In this document: positions 53,561 to 64,000 of the stretch, one piece after another | Numbering within the stretch: the stretch's first letter is position 1 | How the letters are laid out: the number at the start of each line of letters is the position of its first letter | Assembly: GCA_028564705.1 (NCBI GenBank) | Contig: JAPXFQ010000344.1 | Coordinates: 2,609,001-2,673,000, forward strand | From: Apricaphanius iberus | Lineage: Eukaryota > Chordata > Actinopteri > Cyprinodontiformes > Aphaniidae | Length of the DNA stretch: 64,000 nt | Direction of reading: 5' to 3' | Translations under genes and position numbers: made by a program | Notes under the pieces: generated by a model | The model's input: the letters and a program-made list of their open reading frames with translations, nothing else | Databases searched by the model: none | Told to the model about the DNA's origin: nothing

Positions 53561-54540
53561 CCCGACACATCAGCCAGGACCACTTTTAATGGGAAGGAGT
53601 ATAAGAACAATAAAAGTTCATGGTCCCAAAATAGTTCTACCCAAAACCTTCATCCTAGAAAGAATCACAGCGAAGCACAAAAACACTGACCCATTTCTAA
53701 ACCTTCATCCCTTTTTTATACTTCTCTATCTTTATTTTTAATATTTAGTTATGGCACTTTACCTTTTTACTTAAAAATATCTAAACATGAAACCTCTTAT
53801 TGGTACATTTAAATGTTTATCTAGCTCAGAAAAACCTTACTGATGAAAAATAAAGAGTTAAAATACTATTTCTTACAACATTAAACATTCTTTCAAAACT
53901 AGTAACTTCATCGCAAGCATCCATTTAAAATGAGACAAATTCAGTTTGCATTTTCTAAAATATTCTACTCAGAAGACAACAACATTAAATCTCTATGTGA
54001 GAGAGGCAGGAGGGAAACTGATAAAGACCACCACCACCCTGGTTACATCTTCTCTGATGAGGAGATATTTTTAGATGAGGATTAATTTTAATGGGTAAGA
54101 TAAGAAGTAAGTTGTGAGTGGAAGAGGGTTTGAATAAATAAGTAAATAGGACATGCCTGAAAACAGGAGGCGGCAGTGGCAGCGTTCATGTGTGAATGTT
54201 GCAAGGCCTTGGGCAGATCCACTGATCTGGCCAAGATAGAGAAGCTTTTCATCACTGAATGTTTTCTCCCAGAGTGGGAACATCAAATACGGGTTTGTCC
54301 ATAACTCTATAATACAAGCCAGGACAGGCTGTTAGGCCTATTTAGGTTGTTTTTTAAAACTAGTTTTAAATTCATAATTAAGAAAGAAGGCGATAACTTT
54401 AATGCTTAAGCCTCATAATGGAGAAATGTGAGCTCTTTTGATAAGGTTGTTGAGGAATAGTCAAATAAAACTACTTGGGATAAGGAAAAGGTGTTAGGGG
54501 TATACCTTGCTGCTTTTAAAAAATACATTTTTAGATAATT
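53561..54540. other. Spacer, no gene seen
   Basis: AT-rich right of 53690, with short frames that show no family resemblance. No tandem or inverted repeats of note. Confidence 0.4.
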
Positions 54541-54850
54541 TAGGGCTGGGTATCGATTCAAATTTCAAGAATCAATTTGATTCTGATTCTCAAGAGTTGA
54601 AATTGATTATCATGAGCTAATCTGACTCACTTATTATATTATCCTTGTAATTTAATGACTTAACACTGGGTGAGTAACAGTTCACTGTGATTAATCCTTT
54701 TAGACACAAGACTTAAAATGGACTTCCTATTTTAGCTGCAAAAATGGCGAAAACATTTTAATAAAATTTTAAACTTGTGAACCGATTCGATTTCTATAAG
54801 AATTGATTTACAGACTTTTTTAACAAAGCACCATAATCGAACTCAAAAAA
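54541..54850. mobile_element. MITE-like repeat (AGGGCTGGGTATCGATTC type)
   Basis: AGGGCTGGGTATCGATTCAA, ATTTCAAGAATCAATTTGAT and TCTGATTCTCAAGAG at the left, and GAACCGATTCGATTTCTATA, AGAATTGATT at the right, belong to a familiar fish hAT-like MITE. The right end is decayed, so no target duplication can be read. Confidence 0.5.
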
Positions 54851-55729
54851 TGTTGTGAAGTCCAAATTGTTAGCTCAAGTCGGTCAATTTTCTCCTGATT
54901 TTAACAAAAACAAATGAGTAATTGAACATTTTCACATAGAAATGTAATCAAATACTGTCTAGAAGACAACTGTACGACCTACTAAAAATGCAAATATGCA
55001 CAGGTACCATCCTGCAAAAGTGACTCATACAACAGATGTGTTCAAAATAGCAATGGCGTGAAAACAGCTTGCAGCATATAGAAACCGGGACAAAGATTTT
55101 TGCTGAATAGTCTGCCTTATGTTTGGATTCTCTCACTGCTCCAGGAGCAGGAAGAGTTTCCAGTGAGGTAAAGGTAGAAGAAAAAAAAAGATGGGATTTT
55201 TTTTTCTTCCATAAATTCTCATACTGCAACTGAAAAAAAAATAAATCAAACACACAAAAAAAGACATTGACAACATTCTTTTTTTATTCTTTCCTATTAA
55301 GTCTGCCTGAGGTTCAGGTAAAATAAATAAAGTAAAACAAGGAATATTGTAGTAAAAATTAAACAGCTATTGCCTTTAGACTTCCACAATTACGCACACC
55401 ATCCAAACATACACAGCACTGGAAACCTCGTCACTCGAATCAAGGAAAAGAGGGTAAAACTGTAATGAGTGTGATATATCTATACAACATTCTAAATCTA
55501 AACCAAATCTTTAGCTTTAAATTTGCTACAATGTTCATCTGGTTATCTATGGCTTCAAATAATAGCCTGATGCTATTAATGACGATTGTTAAAAAGAACT
55601 CTTAAAATGAAATCAGCCTCAAATTTAATATCACAAGATGACCGGCTTGGTTGAATAAATAATGGTCATGGGACTTAGAAAGCTAAACTGATGTAAAGCA
55701 TATTTTTCTATTTGATAATTTTTCCATCC
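54851..55729. other. Spacer, no gene seen
   Basis: AT-rich, with poly-A/T runs around 55180-55270. The 101-codon - strand frame at 54948-55253 has no recognisable domain. Confidence 0.4.
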
Positions 55730-55855
55730 ATCCATCCATTTTCTGAACCGCTTAGTCCTCCATGGGTTGCGGGGGGGCTGGTGCCTATCTCCAGCTGTCA
55801 ACGGGCGAGAGGCAAGGTACACCCTGGAAAGGTCGCCAGTCCATCACAGATTTTA
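55730..55855 (-). mobile_element. 3' part of a (GGAT)-tailed tRNA-SINE
   Basis: CCATCCATCCATCCATTTTC at the left is the tail. It is followed by CTGAACCGCTTAGTCCTCCA, TGGGTTGCGGGGGGGCTGGT, GCCTATCTCCAGCTGTCAAC, GGGCGAGAGGCAAGGTACAC and CGCCAGTCCATCACAG. The tRNA-related head is missing. Same family as 27568-27919. Confidence 0.7.
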
Positions 55856-56568
55856 TCATTTTTTTAATACTTAAAAGTTTCAGAAAAAAATACTTGAGTA
55901 AAAGTAAATGTATGTTTCAATAACTGTTTTCCACCCTAAGTAAGAAAACTTGCCATCAATATTTGCGATAACTTATTTTGAATCCATGATTCCGCTACAG
56001 GGGACTTTTGGCTCATTCTTTTTTTGCAGAGTTGTTATAATTCAGCCACACAGAGGTTTTCCAGCATAAACAACTAGTTGAAGGACGTACCACAGCAGTT
56101 CAACTGGCTTTAAGACTGGCCTTTGAACTGGCCCCTTAAAAAAACATATTTTGAGCCATTCAGAGGTGGATGTAAACCACATTCAGTCATTCACCGGTTC
56201 TCACACACATTCACACAGGTGATGGCAAGCTATATTGTTAAATAGTTAATCCAGTTTTACTTAGTGAACTTTAAATCCCCGCACTGTTGCATTATTTAAT
56301 TCAGCTAGGTGAGAAGAAATTTAAACATGGTTTCGGACAAAGTGGTATCGCTAGCCTAACGGGGGCTTTGAAAGCGCCCTCGCTAGGGTGCAGTCTGGTA
56401 CTACTTCAGGTCCGAAACAGACAGAAAGGTAAGGTTGACAGAAGCAAAGTAATTTGTGAGGCATGACACATAGAAGTGAAGTATTACAGAAATATCAGCA
56501 ACTTAGAGGGCCACATGTTGTGAAGTCACCTATATCTCCTGCCTTAGTCATTCACCGGGGCTCCACGT
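55856..56568. other. Spacer, no gene seen
   Basis: Bases 56340-56420 have moderate GC (AACGGGGGCTTTGAAAGCGC) and may belong to the hAT fragment that follows. Nothing else is recognisable. Confidence 0.35.
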
Positions 56569-56775
56569 GTGAAACTAAAGCAAACACTACAGCTACCAGC
56601 CAATTCTGCAGGTAATCTTCAAATAACTGAAGCGATTGCGGGCATTATTTTCAGGGATATTTATCTGTATTCGTGTTTTAAAAAAACAACAGATCACTGG
56701 CGCTACTTTCAAGCGGCTAGTGATAGTACGGTACCGCACTACATTATGGTGTCTTGCAAACATCTTTCTCCATAA
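56569..56775 (+). pseudogene. hAT/ZBED-type transposase fragment
   Basis: The 68-codon frame reads LQLPANSAGNLQITEAIAGI, IFRDIYLYSCFKKTTDHWRY, FQAASDSTVPHYIMVSCKHL SP. The pattern (I)TEAIA..I..D..PYS.V...GF...L......Y..PS.KH(L/F) is the conserved region after the BED zinc finger in hAT transposases. The residues that usually follow, including the catalytic core, are absent. The pattern match is by eye and the sequence is diverged, so the call is moderate. Confidence 0.5.
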
Positions 56776-58704
56776 CTCATCCAAAGCATGAACTAATCAT
56801 AATCAAGTGGAATCAAATTGATTCCTGAAATTTGTATTAATACTGAGATCTATCCAGTACATGTTTTCTCCAGTTGTTGATCCCAAAGCATCAGACATAT
56901 TGTTCAATGTCAATGTACTTTTTAGGACTGCAGAGCAATGATGTTTTTAGAGATCTTTAATGTTTTCAGACGAGATCAACAAAAGTCAATTTAAACTTGA
57001 AAAATTAACCTGATGAACTGTAAAATGTTCATGTAAACTAAAAAAAATCTAAAAAAAGAAGAACTCTAAGGAGAAAACCCTTTTCCCCGGCACTATATGA
57101 GTGTGTATTAATATACTATTTTGCAAGTGTAAAAGTTTATTTCAAACGCCAATCTAAAATACAGAACTCTATTTTGTAAGTTATTCTGTTTGCAGATTTA
57201 AGGTAAAATATGTAAATGCAATGTAAATAGATTTCTATTTAAAGGAAGAAGATACCAGCTGCAATTGAAGAATGTTAATTCCAACATATTTTACAATAGC
57301 TAAATTTTGCTTGGGTAAATGCTGTGATTGACAAGTTGCCTCTCAGTGGGAGGTCTTCCTCTCTGCTTCTGAGACAGACCTACTTCTCTTTCAGCTTTGG
57401 GACTTAAAGCTGTAAAACAATGAAACCCATGAACATAATTAAAGCTTTAACATGATTTAGAGCTAATAAAATACCATGTGATGTCACTATCTCTGGTTCA
57501 TATGAGTTGCATGAGATTTTTATATTACTTTTAGATAACCTTGTTATTATAGTCCGATTATTTAGTTATATTAGTGATATAGATATATTGTTTAGCTGCC
57601 CTATTTTTATGGGAGGTAGATATACAAATTACTGCAGTGAAAACCCAGAGATGGAGGAATAGCAACTAATATTATTAGTAGAGTGTTTTAGTGTCGTCAT
57701 CAACTGAATCAGCAGCAAGTAGATTATACAGGGATTAGGATTACCGCCTTCAAACAACAACAACACAAACTGAAGCGATCTCCCTCACATAGGAGCACTT
57801 GTCTTTCTTTAAGGAATAACTACAGTCCATTAGTGTGGTTTGGATGTATAAATATGACTTGGAAAACTGCTTTATTGGAAATAAATCTCTCCCCATCTAT
57901 ATATTTTTCTCAAATGGTCATATCAACTTCTGGCAGATTTAATGATGCCAGGTAATGAAGTGACAGAGATACATCTATGCAAACTGTCTGTGCACTCAAC
58001 TTACATTTACACAGACATGACAGACTGAAGACATTACTAATTAATTGCCGACTGTGTTATTTATCCCCCTCCTCATTAAATAGATGTGATTTATTGTCAG
58101 ATCAGCTACTGTTGGGATTTGATTTGATCATCTTTCCATTTGAAATTCTATGCATGCATGGACATGGTTTTGTACAGCATCAGGGGGCAGATTTCGATTT
58201 GATTAACTAGTTAAGCACACATAAATATAGTAAAATAATGTTCCCTAAAATAATTACTTATTCAGTGCTGAAGAGACCCATGTGGGCCTATCCGGGGTCT
58301 CCACTAAGAAAACAGTCGATAGAATATAATTAATAAAAATATTAAAATAACAAAATTAAGAATGAATTCGAATCACTAAAAGAAGAAAAAGAGATAAAAA
58401 ATAGGACAAAAGGAAAAAAGATCTATTACTATAATGATTCAGATATCATAGATTAATTCATTGAAAGAAGAAAAGATATATGAATACGCAGACTGTACAT
58501 GTCATTATAATCATTTATGAGCACATATACATACATAGTCTGACCCACAATTATACATAGACGCAAACCTACACACACACACACACACACATTATAAATA
58601 TATATATATATATATGTGCACGGTCACTCACAAATACAAATAAACCCTTCCAAATAATTATAGATTACACTCTGTAGCAGAGTTTTGCCCATCAGTTATA
58701 AGCC
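56776..58704. other. Spacer, no gene seen
   Basis: AT-rich. CA and TA microsatellites lie at 58569-58614. The short frames (for example 77 codons at 57977-58210) have no family resemblance. Confidence 0.4.
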
Positions 58705-59718
58705 TTAAAGTGGACCAGGCATGAAATTAGCATATTTCGAGGTTTTTGATCATATCTTTTAGTTCCCACAGCCTGCCTACAGCCCCTAAGGGGTTAAAAT
58801 TACTGATTAGTCTTTCCTTTGTCCCGGGGTATGTCTGCCTACATAGTGAAATTAGCACTCAGAAACGGGCTGGTTGGCAGTTTTGCATATGACGACACGT
58901 TTCAGCATATTACGTGTTGAGTTCCAGCCAATTACCTCCTTCCCCGAACTACACTCTGCAAGTCCCTCCCTCCGCGGCGCGGAGAGCTACGGTAACAGAA
59001 AAAACAACAAACGAACAGCAAGATGTCCAGAACGCATCCAAACTGCACTGTACCTGGGTGTACAAAAGAGAACATAAATATTTTTGTCCTCCCCACTTCT
59101 GAGCCACTGAAAAGCTTGTTGATAGATTTTATGTATGCAGGGAATGCGCCCCACCGACTGCCGAAGCGTGTGGTAGTTTGTGGCAAACATTTCTAGGACG
59201 ACGGCCAATTTGGGACAATACAGCAATGGATTTGCAGATTGTCTTAAACTTCTACCAGGATAAATACCAACTCTACGTGAACCAGCAAATATCCCTGTAC
59301 AAGTAAGCATATTTCCTCAATAATGTCCTTCAGCTGTTAGTACTGTTGAGTTTTTCGCTTTTCAATTAGCTTCATAGCTAACATTCAGAATTAGCTTCAC
59401 AGCTAATACCCCAGTTTCTTTATGTAGCATTGGTGCTAGTATGCTTTTATTTGGGGGAAAAAAGATTATATATTATAGTTGAACATTCGAAACATTGTTA
59501 GAGACTCATTGACCACAGAAGCGCATAGCCTAGGCCCCGCCTTCCAAAACACGGTCGTTCTGTGCTAATGCTAACAAAAGGGCTACCTCGTCACCCCTGC
59601 AATTCTACAACAAGGCTGAATTACGGCAAGCGATCCTTTGATATAGTATTAAGGTACTTAGAGTGTGGCTAAAAAGGGCCCAAACGTTGCAGGGAATTTC
59701 ATGCCAGTTCTACTTTAA
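58705..59718 (+). mobile_element. Kolobok-like DNA transposon, non-autonomous, with THAP exon
   Basis: TTAA lies at both ends (58705-58708 and 59715-59718). The terminal inverted repeats match: TTAAAGTGGACCAGGCATGA then AATT on the left, and reversed TTAAAGTAGAACTGGCATGA then AATT on the right. The element is 1014 bp. TTAA duplication plus a THAP-domain transposase is the definition of the Kolobok superfamily, and a THAP-like exon is present at 59023-59302. The catalytic part is missing, so the element cannot move itself. Confidence 0.75.
59023..59302 (+). pseudogene. THAP-domain exon of a Kolobok-type transposase, broken
   Basis: From ATG at 59023 the frame reads MSRTHPNCTVPGCTKENINI, FVLPTSEPLKSLLIDFMYAG, NAPHRLPKRVVVCGKHF and hits TAG at 59194. 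The C..C ... C..H zinc-binding spacing (CTVPGC and CGKHF) is that of a THAP domain. The sequence after the stop continues the domain in another frame (NLGQYSNGFADCLKLLPG, then a stop, IPTLREPANIPVQ), so there is a frameshift plus two stops. A donor-like GTAAGC at 59303 marks the likely exon end. In active elements the THAP domain binds the transposon ends. Confidence 0.7.
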
Positions 59719-60630
59719 AGACTTACTGGTTTAAAACAAAACCTTTTAATCTAAATTTGAACATTTTAAGGGTAGACTTTCGCTCACTGAGATCGGTATA
59801 GAATTTCATAGAATTGAACCTCTAAACTTCAGAGGGAGTTTTAGGGCTTTGATAGATGACCAACATTACAGGGACATGTACCAGATGCGTGATACTATGT
59901 CTACAATTATAACCATTACAATTTAGGAACACTTTTTCCTGTTTATGGACTATTAATTTTACCATATATATTTACAGTCGCTGCTGTTAAAATATATTAC
60001 CAAAGATGCAGTGTGTTTTTCCTGCTTTCAAAGTAGGGTAGTCATCAGAGGGAAGAAAAATATTAAAAGTTCGATTAAATGCACAAGAAAGGGGAAACCA
60101 CTTTGCAATCTGTAAGCAAACAATTCAAACGTACGTAGAATAAGTGTTTTACTTCAACAATATGAGCATCCACTTAAACAGACAATTTAGGTGAGGCTCA
60201 GAGAAAAAAAGCAAGACGCACATCAAGCTGCAGAGATCCACAGCTCAGGTGGGAGAATCTCTTAAAAGAACACCACGAAAAAGAGTGAAAGCCATAAGAA
60301 GTCATTTGTAACTAAGACGGGAAGAGTGGTTGTTTGGGAGTATGAAGGTTGCAGGTTTGATTTCAGATGTGGTTGAGGACGGATTGTGTGGATTAGTTTA
60401 CAACTGGGTGAACATGGAAAGTGCAGCTTGGTTAAAGGGACTCTTGAGTTAATTATAATATGGCTGAAAATCAATGCAGATCCTGGACAATCATAACAGA
60501 ATATATCAGATGCTGCAAATTACTTAAGACTGGGGGCGGAGGTTCACCTTAAATCAGGCTAACAACCTCAAACATAAAGCTGAAACTTGAAAAATGTTGT
60601 GCAAATATTATTTTTCCTGTAATTTTACTT
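59719..60630. other. Spacer, no gene seen
   Basis: AT-rich, with no gene or clear repeat between the Kolobok-like element and the Tc1-like element. Confidence 0.4.
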
Positions 60631-62493
60631 AAAAGGTGAAACTATTATATTATATAGACTAATTATATGCAAAGTGAGATATTCCAAGTCTTTATTTGAT
60701 ATAATTTTAATGATTATGGCTCACAGCTCATGCAATCCCCAAATAGAAAATCTCAGAAAATTAGAATATTGTGAACAGGTTCAATATTTTAGGCTCAAAG
60801 TGTCCCAGTCTGATCAGCTACTTAATCCAAAACAATTACAAAGGGTTCCTGAGTGTTTAAATGGTCTAAGTCTGGTTCTGTAAGAATAACAAGACTGCTG
60901 ACCTGACCGTTGTTCAGAAAACCATTATTGTCTCCTTCCACAAGGACGGAAAGTCTCTAAAGATACCTGCAAAGGGAGTTGAATGTTCCAAAATCGCTGT
61001 ATCAAATGACATTAATAGAAAGTTAGATGGAAGGGAAAAGTGTGAAAGACAAAGTGCACAAGCAGCAGGGATGGCTGCAGCCTGGAGAGGATTGTCAGGA
61101 AAAGGCCATACAGAAGCACTGGGGAAGTTTCCAAAGAGTGGACTGAGGGTGGAGTTAGTGCATCAGGAGCCACCACACACAGACAGATCGTGGCCATGGG
61201 CTTCAAATATCATATTCCACTTGTCAAGCTGTTGCTGGTCTGTTGCTAAGTCATCTTTACTGATGAGAGCAATTTTTGCACTCATTTGGAAACCGACGAA
61301 CACAATCCAGGCTGCTTGAAGTCCAGTGTCAAGTTTCCCCGCCATGTCCTCTACTGGTTTTGGTCTGCTGGGCTTTATGAAGTCCAGAGTCAAATCAGCC
61401 ATTGACCAGGACATTTTGGAGCACCTGATGCTTCCTTCTGCAGACGAGCCTCATTGAGATGCTGGCTTTATTTACCAGCAGGACTTGGCTCCTTTCCACA
61501 CTGCAAAAAGTACCTAAACTTGATTAAATGACTATGGGATTACTGTGCTTGATTTGACAACTCACTTACCCTGACCTGAACCCCACAAATAATCTATAGC
61601 TTCTATCAAAAGACAATGCCACCATCAGTGCTGGCATTAATGCTGCATCAGGGAACCCTTTGGTCTTTCATGCTCAGCCTGTGGCGGCAGTGTGCCACCA
61701 TCGGGTGTTTTTCACAAAACATTATGCCATGCCATGCCATAAAGGGGGTATGGGGGGTGGTGTCCGGGCTGCGACGTGCAGGGCTGCATATTAGCATATT
61801 AGCCACGAGACAGAAGAGTTTGTGGTAAGCAGATAAAATAGTTGGACCTAACTTGTTCTATCTTGATTAAAGCCCTAAACTTCACAGTCCCTGTGAACTG
61901 TCAGGTGATCTGGTCTTCAGCACTAAAAGCCAGAAGCTCCCATACCTCTGCATCACTCCAGTTTGCCATCTTAGCTGATATAGTTTACAAATGCTAAATG
62001 AACTCCCCATGTTTACTTGCATTTTACGTACAGTTGCCAGACCGGCGTGAGCGCACATTCAAAACATCGCCCTCCGTAGAACCAAGATGTCATCTTCATT
62101 CAAAACTATGGCATTACGGAAATATTGCGGTATTATTACTATCAAGCTTGCCAGCAAGAATGCGGAAATACTCCCGAAACACCATGGCACATTCATAATG
62201 CCAGGAATTTTATTGCAATATGCCGGCACGGTGTGTCTGCACTGCATTGAGGCAGTAATTGGTGCAAAGGGGCCCAATCCAAGTACTGAATACATATGAA
62301 TGATTATACTTTACAGGGTCAGACATTTCCGTCTAAAAAAAACTTTATTGATTTCCCGTAATTTTGACATTTTCTGTGATTTTGAACTTGGGGTTTTCGT
62401 AAGCTGTAAACCATAATCATCCACTTGATAAAAAAGGGGACTTAAAATATATTGCTTTGATTGCAACGGGTCTATATAAAAGTTTAAGCTTTT
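60631..62493 (+). mobile_element. Tc1/mariner-like element, degenerate, split by a Harbinger-like insertion
   Basis: The left end AAAAGGTGAAACTATTATAT, TATATAGACTAATTATATGC, AAAGTGAGATATTCCAAGTC is mirrored by the right end ACTTAAAATATATTGCTTTG, ATTGCAACGGGTCTATATAA, AAGTTTAAGCTTTT. The subterminal ATGATTATGGCTCACAGCTC at 60711 pairs with AGCTGTAAACCATAATCATC at 62402. In between lies a decayed transposase: TTTACCAGCAGGACTTGGCT and CACACTGCAAAAAGTACC give YQQDLAP.HTAKST, and ACCCTGACCTGAACCCCACA gives PDLNP. The 3' end of the ORF (CIEAVIGAKGPNPST) resumes at 62240 after an inserted element. Many stops make it inactive. Confidence 0.7.
61735..62240 (-). mobile_element. Harbinger-like element inserted in the Tc1-like element
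   Basis: The insert interrupts the Tc1-like transposase between a CCATGCCATGCCA stretch and CACTGCATTGAGGCAG, which are contiguous in related fish Tc1 elements. It is the same family as 1455-1925 in opposite orientation. On the - strand an ATG at 61979-61977 starts MANWSDAEVWELLAFSAEDQ IT, then a stop and QFTGTVKF, a Myb/SANT-like start. The 3-base target duplication expected for Harbinger could not be fixed. Confidence 0.5.
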
Positions 62494-63114
62494 AAACGGC
62501 AAGTTAGTTGTTTTTTTCCAAGCTGGACCTTATTTTTTTTTTAGCAAATATCACATTCATTTACTCATCCCAGTTGTAGTCAGAGCAGCACTATTACTCT
62601 GTGCTCTACGGCGGTCAGTTAGGAAAAAGTTGCTACCGCAGACATCAACATGGTAAAATTGCACTAACCGAATGACCAATTGAACTTCAATTTCCACAGG
62701 CTCCTTTTCCGCAACCTACGCAGACAACAGCTGCGATGGCAGGTGGCTGCGATGTCATTGAAATCCCAGGTTTGTGTTAATTGGAATCGGTTACATTAAA
62801 AGCCTGTAAAAACCACAGAAGCTAATACCTTAGCACGAGACATTCCAAACTCACAGGGGAATATTGCTAACTATTCATAACCTGGTTAAATTAAGGAGTT
62901 TTGGGGCAGATAATGTCTCACTACAGGCGGTAAAGTCCTGTCCCCTTTGACTCCCATTAATGGATATAAGCTGATCGTGACTGGATATAAACTCCTCTTC
63001 AACAACTCCAAGTAGTTTCAAACTTGTCTGGGTGAGTAAATAAATGTAACATTTGCAGAAAATAAGGTCCAGATTGAAACCCCCCCCCTGAAATCTCCCT
63101 TTAAGTTAAATTAC
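62492..63114. mobile_element. TTAA-family MITE (family A), full-length copy
   Basis: The left end TTAAACGGCAAGTTAGTTGT, TTTTTTCCAAGCTGGACCTT, CATTTACTCATCCCAG is mirrored by the right end GTCTGGGTGAGTAAATAAAT, AAAATAAGGTCCAGATTGAA, GAAATCTCCCTTTAA. TTAA is at both ends (62492-62495 and 63111-63114). The interior (CCTACGCAGACAACAGCTGC, ATTGAAATCCCAGG) is the uninterrupted version of the sequence into which the LINE at 23305-24183 inserted. Its left TTAA overlaps the end of the Tc1-like element. Confidence 0.75.
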
Positions 63115-64000
63115 TGATATAAATTAAATGGCAGAATATCATAAATCTCGCGTTTTACCTGTACAGCCGAAACTTAATATGTTTAGATCAAAACAGATTT
63201 CATGTATTAGAATGCTCAAAATCCAGAGATAGATCCAATTGAGAAACTATATCATGACGTGAAAGATCCCTCTTCTTAAACGCTCTAATCTGACTTAACT
63301 TAAACCTTTTTTGGTAAATAATTATGAAAAACAAATACCATCTTTCTGCTACTAATCACAACACCACACTATTAGTATTGATCCATTACATAAAAGTACA
63401 GCCACATACAACAACGTTTATGGTCGTTACGTGACAAAATGTGAACATAGCACTATCAATCCAAAGGTTGTGAACTTCATTAAAAAAAAGACAACATACA
63501 CACTGACCCTCAAAAGTATAAATGACTGCCACTACTGCAAGCTAAAGCAACTTGGAAGTTGAGGTGAGTAATATTTAGCTCTCAGCCAATATCAAAATTT
63601 AGCTAGTTTCAGTTTATGCTCTGAGAATTAACATAATCTGAATGACTAAGAATACACACAGAAACTGTCTCATTTGGCAGTCAATCTACTGTGTTAGAGA
63701 GGATAAACTGTTCCTGTCCAGTCATCCCCCAAAGCAAAGTATTCTCTGCAGACAGCCCATCATCAAGCAAGCTTTTTATTTACATCCGTTTCCACATCAT
63801 GCAAACGTTGGATTACCTGGCTCAACATATTCATCAAAATGTTACGAAGAAAGCTACTTCCTGTTCCCTTTGTATTAGACATACCGGACCAAAGTCTGCC
63901 AAGTGTCTGTCTTCTTTTCAACATTTTTTAATCTCACCAAAAGAAAAAAAAAGGCCAGACTTTGAAAGGGTTCTGGCAGAGAGTAAGCTTGGATAGATAA
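63115..64000. other. Right edge of window, no gene seen
   Basis: AT-rich. Two overlapping + frames (63642-63878 and 63691-63996) have no recognisable domain and are probably chance. No repeat signature. Confidence 0.4.

Noticed and set aside
1..64000. CRISPR arrays, operons or bacterial-type features
   Set aside because: The tandem arrays here are microsatellites or a minisatellite without spacers; gene structure is spliced and vertebrate.

Overview
The window is nuclear DNA from a ray-finned fish, most likely a percomorph teleost. The evidence is two spliced vertebrate genes with small coding exons and GT..AG introns, AT-rich spacers, many (CA)n, (TA)n and (GGAT)n microsatellites, and the mix of transposon families typical of fish (hAT, Tc1/mariner, pogo, Kolobok, Harbinger, DIRS, RTE, L2, tRNA-SINEs). 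Nothing bacterial or viral-genomic is present. I cannot name the species.

Two host genes are readable, both on the + strand and both for small mitochondrial proteins. The 3' part of fam210b (DUF1279 protein) occupies 984-6223 as two coding exons; its first coding exon (targeting peptide) is not recognised and probably lies upstream of the window. A complete 82-codon NDUFA4-family gene, closest by eye to ndufa4l2, runs from 33859 to 47287 in four coding exons of 42, 86, 64 and 57 bases. All its junctions are in phase and the reading frame closes exactly. Both genes have poly(A) signals (6467 and 47432).

The rest is intronic and intergenic DNA dominated by decayed mobile elements. From left to right the main ones are: a Harbinger-like element with a Myb/SANT remnant (1455-1925) and a pogo-like element with a transposase head (5062-5820), both in the fam210b intron; hAT-like and SINE pieces (10.7-11.9 kb); a hAT MITE (15401-15613); a DIRS-like retroelement on the - strand (15731-18612); L2 and Tc1 tails (18.6-19 kb); a TTAA-flanked MITE (20122-20472); a related MITE split by an RTE-type LINE (23124-24550); LTR-like repeats (about 24.8-25.6 kb and 45.0-45.6 kb, opposite orientations); and a tRNA-SINE (27568-27919). 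Inside the ndufa4l2 introns are a hAT element with an exact 8-bp target duplication (35294-36496), a TTAA palindrome (36571-36772), another TTAA MITE (40040-40607), a tRNA-SINE (41321-41562), a MITE with long inverted ends (42443-43117) and a hAT MITE (46052-46416).

Downstream of ndufa4l2 lies a 2.3-kb composite element (47647-49956) carrying two identical 94-bp hairpins, duplicated tRNA-like modules and a minisatellite. It is followed by a GC-rich repeat (52.9-53.6 kb), a hAT transposase scrap (56.6 kb), a Kolobok-like element with a broken THAP exon (58705-59718), and a Tc1-like element (60631-62493) that itself contains a second Harbinger-like copy and directly abuts another TTAA MITE (62492-63114).

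I found no operon, CRISPR array or self-contained new gene system. The most unusual sequences are the composite element just downstream of ndufa4l2 and the nested transposons whose target sites can be reconstructed. All family assignments come from reading the sequence, not from database searches.
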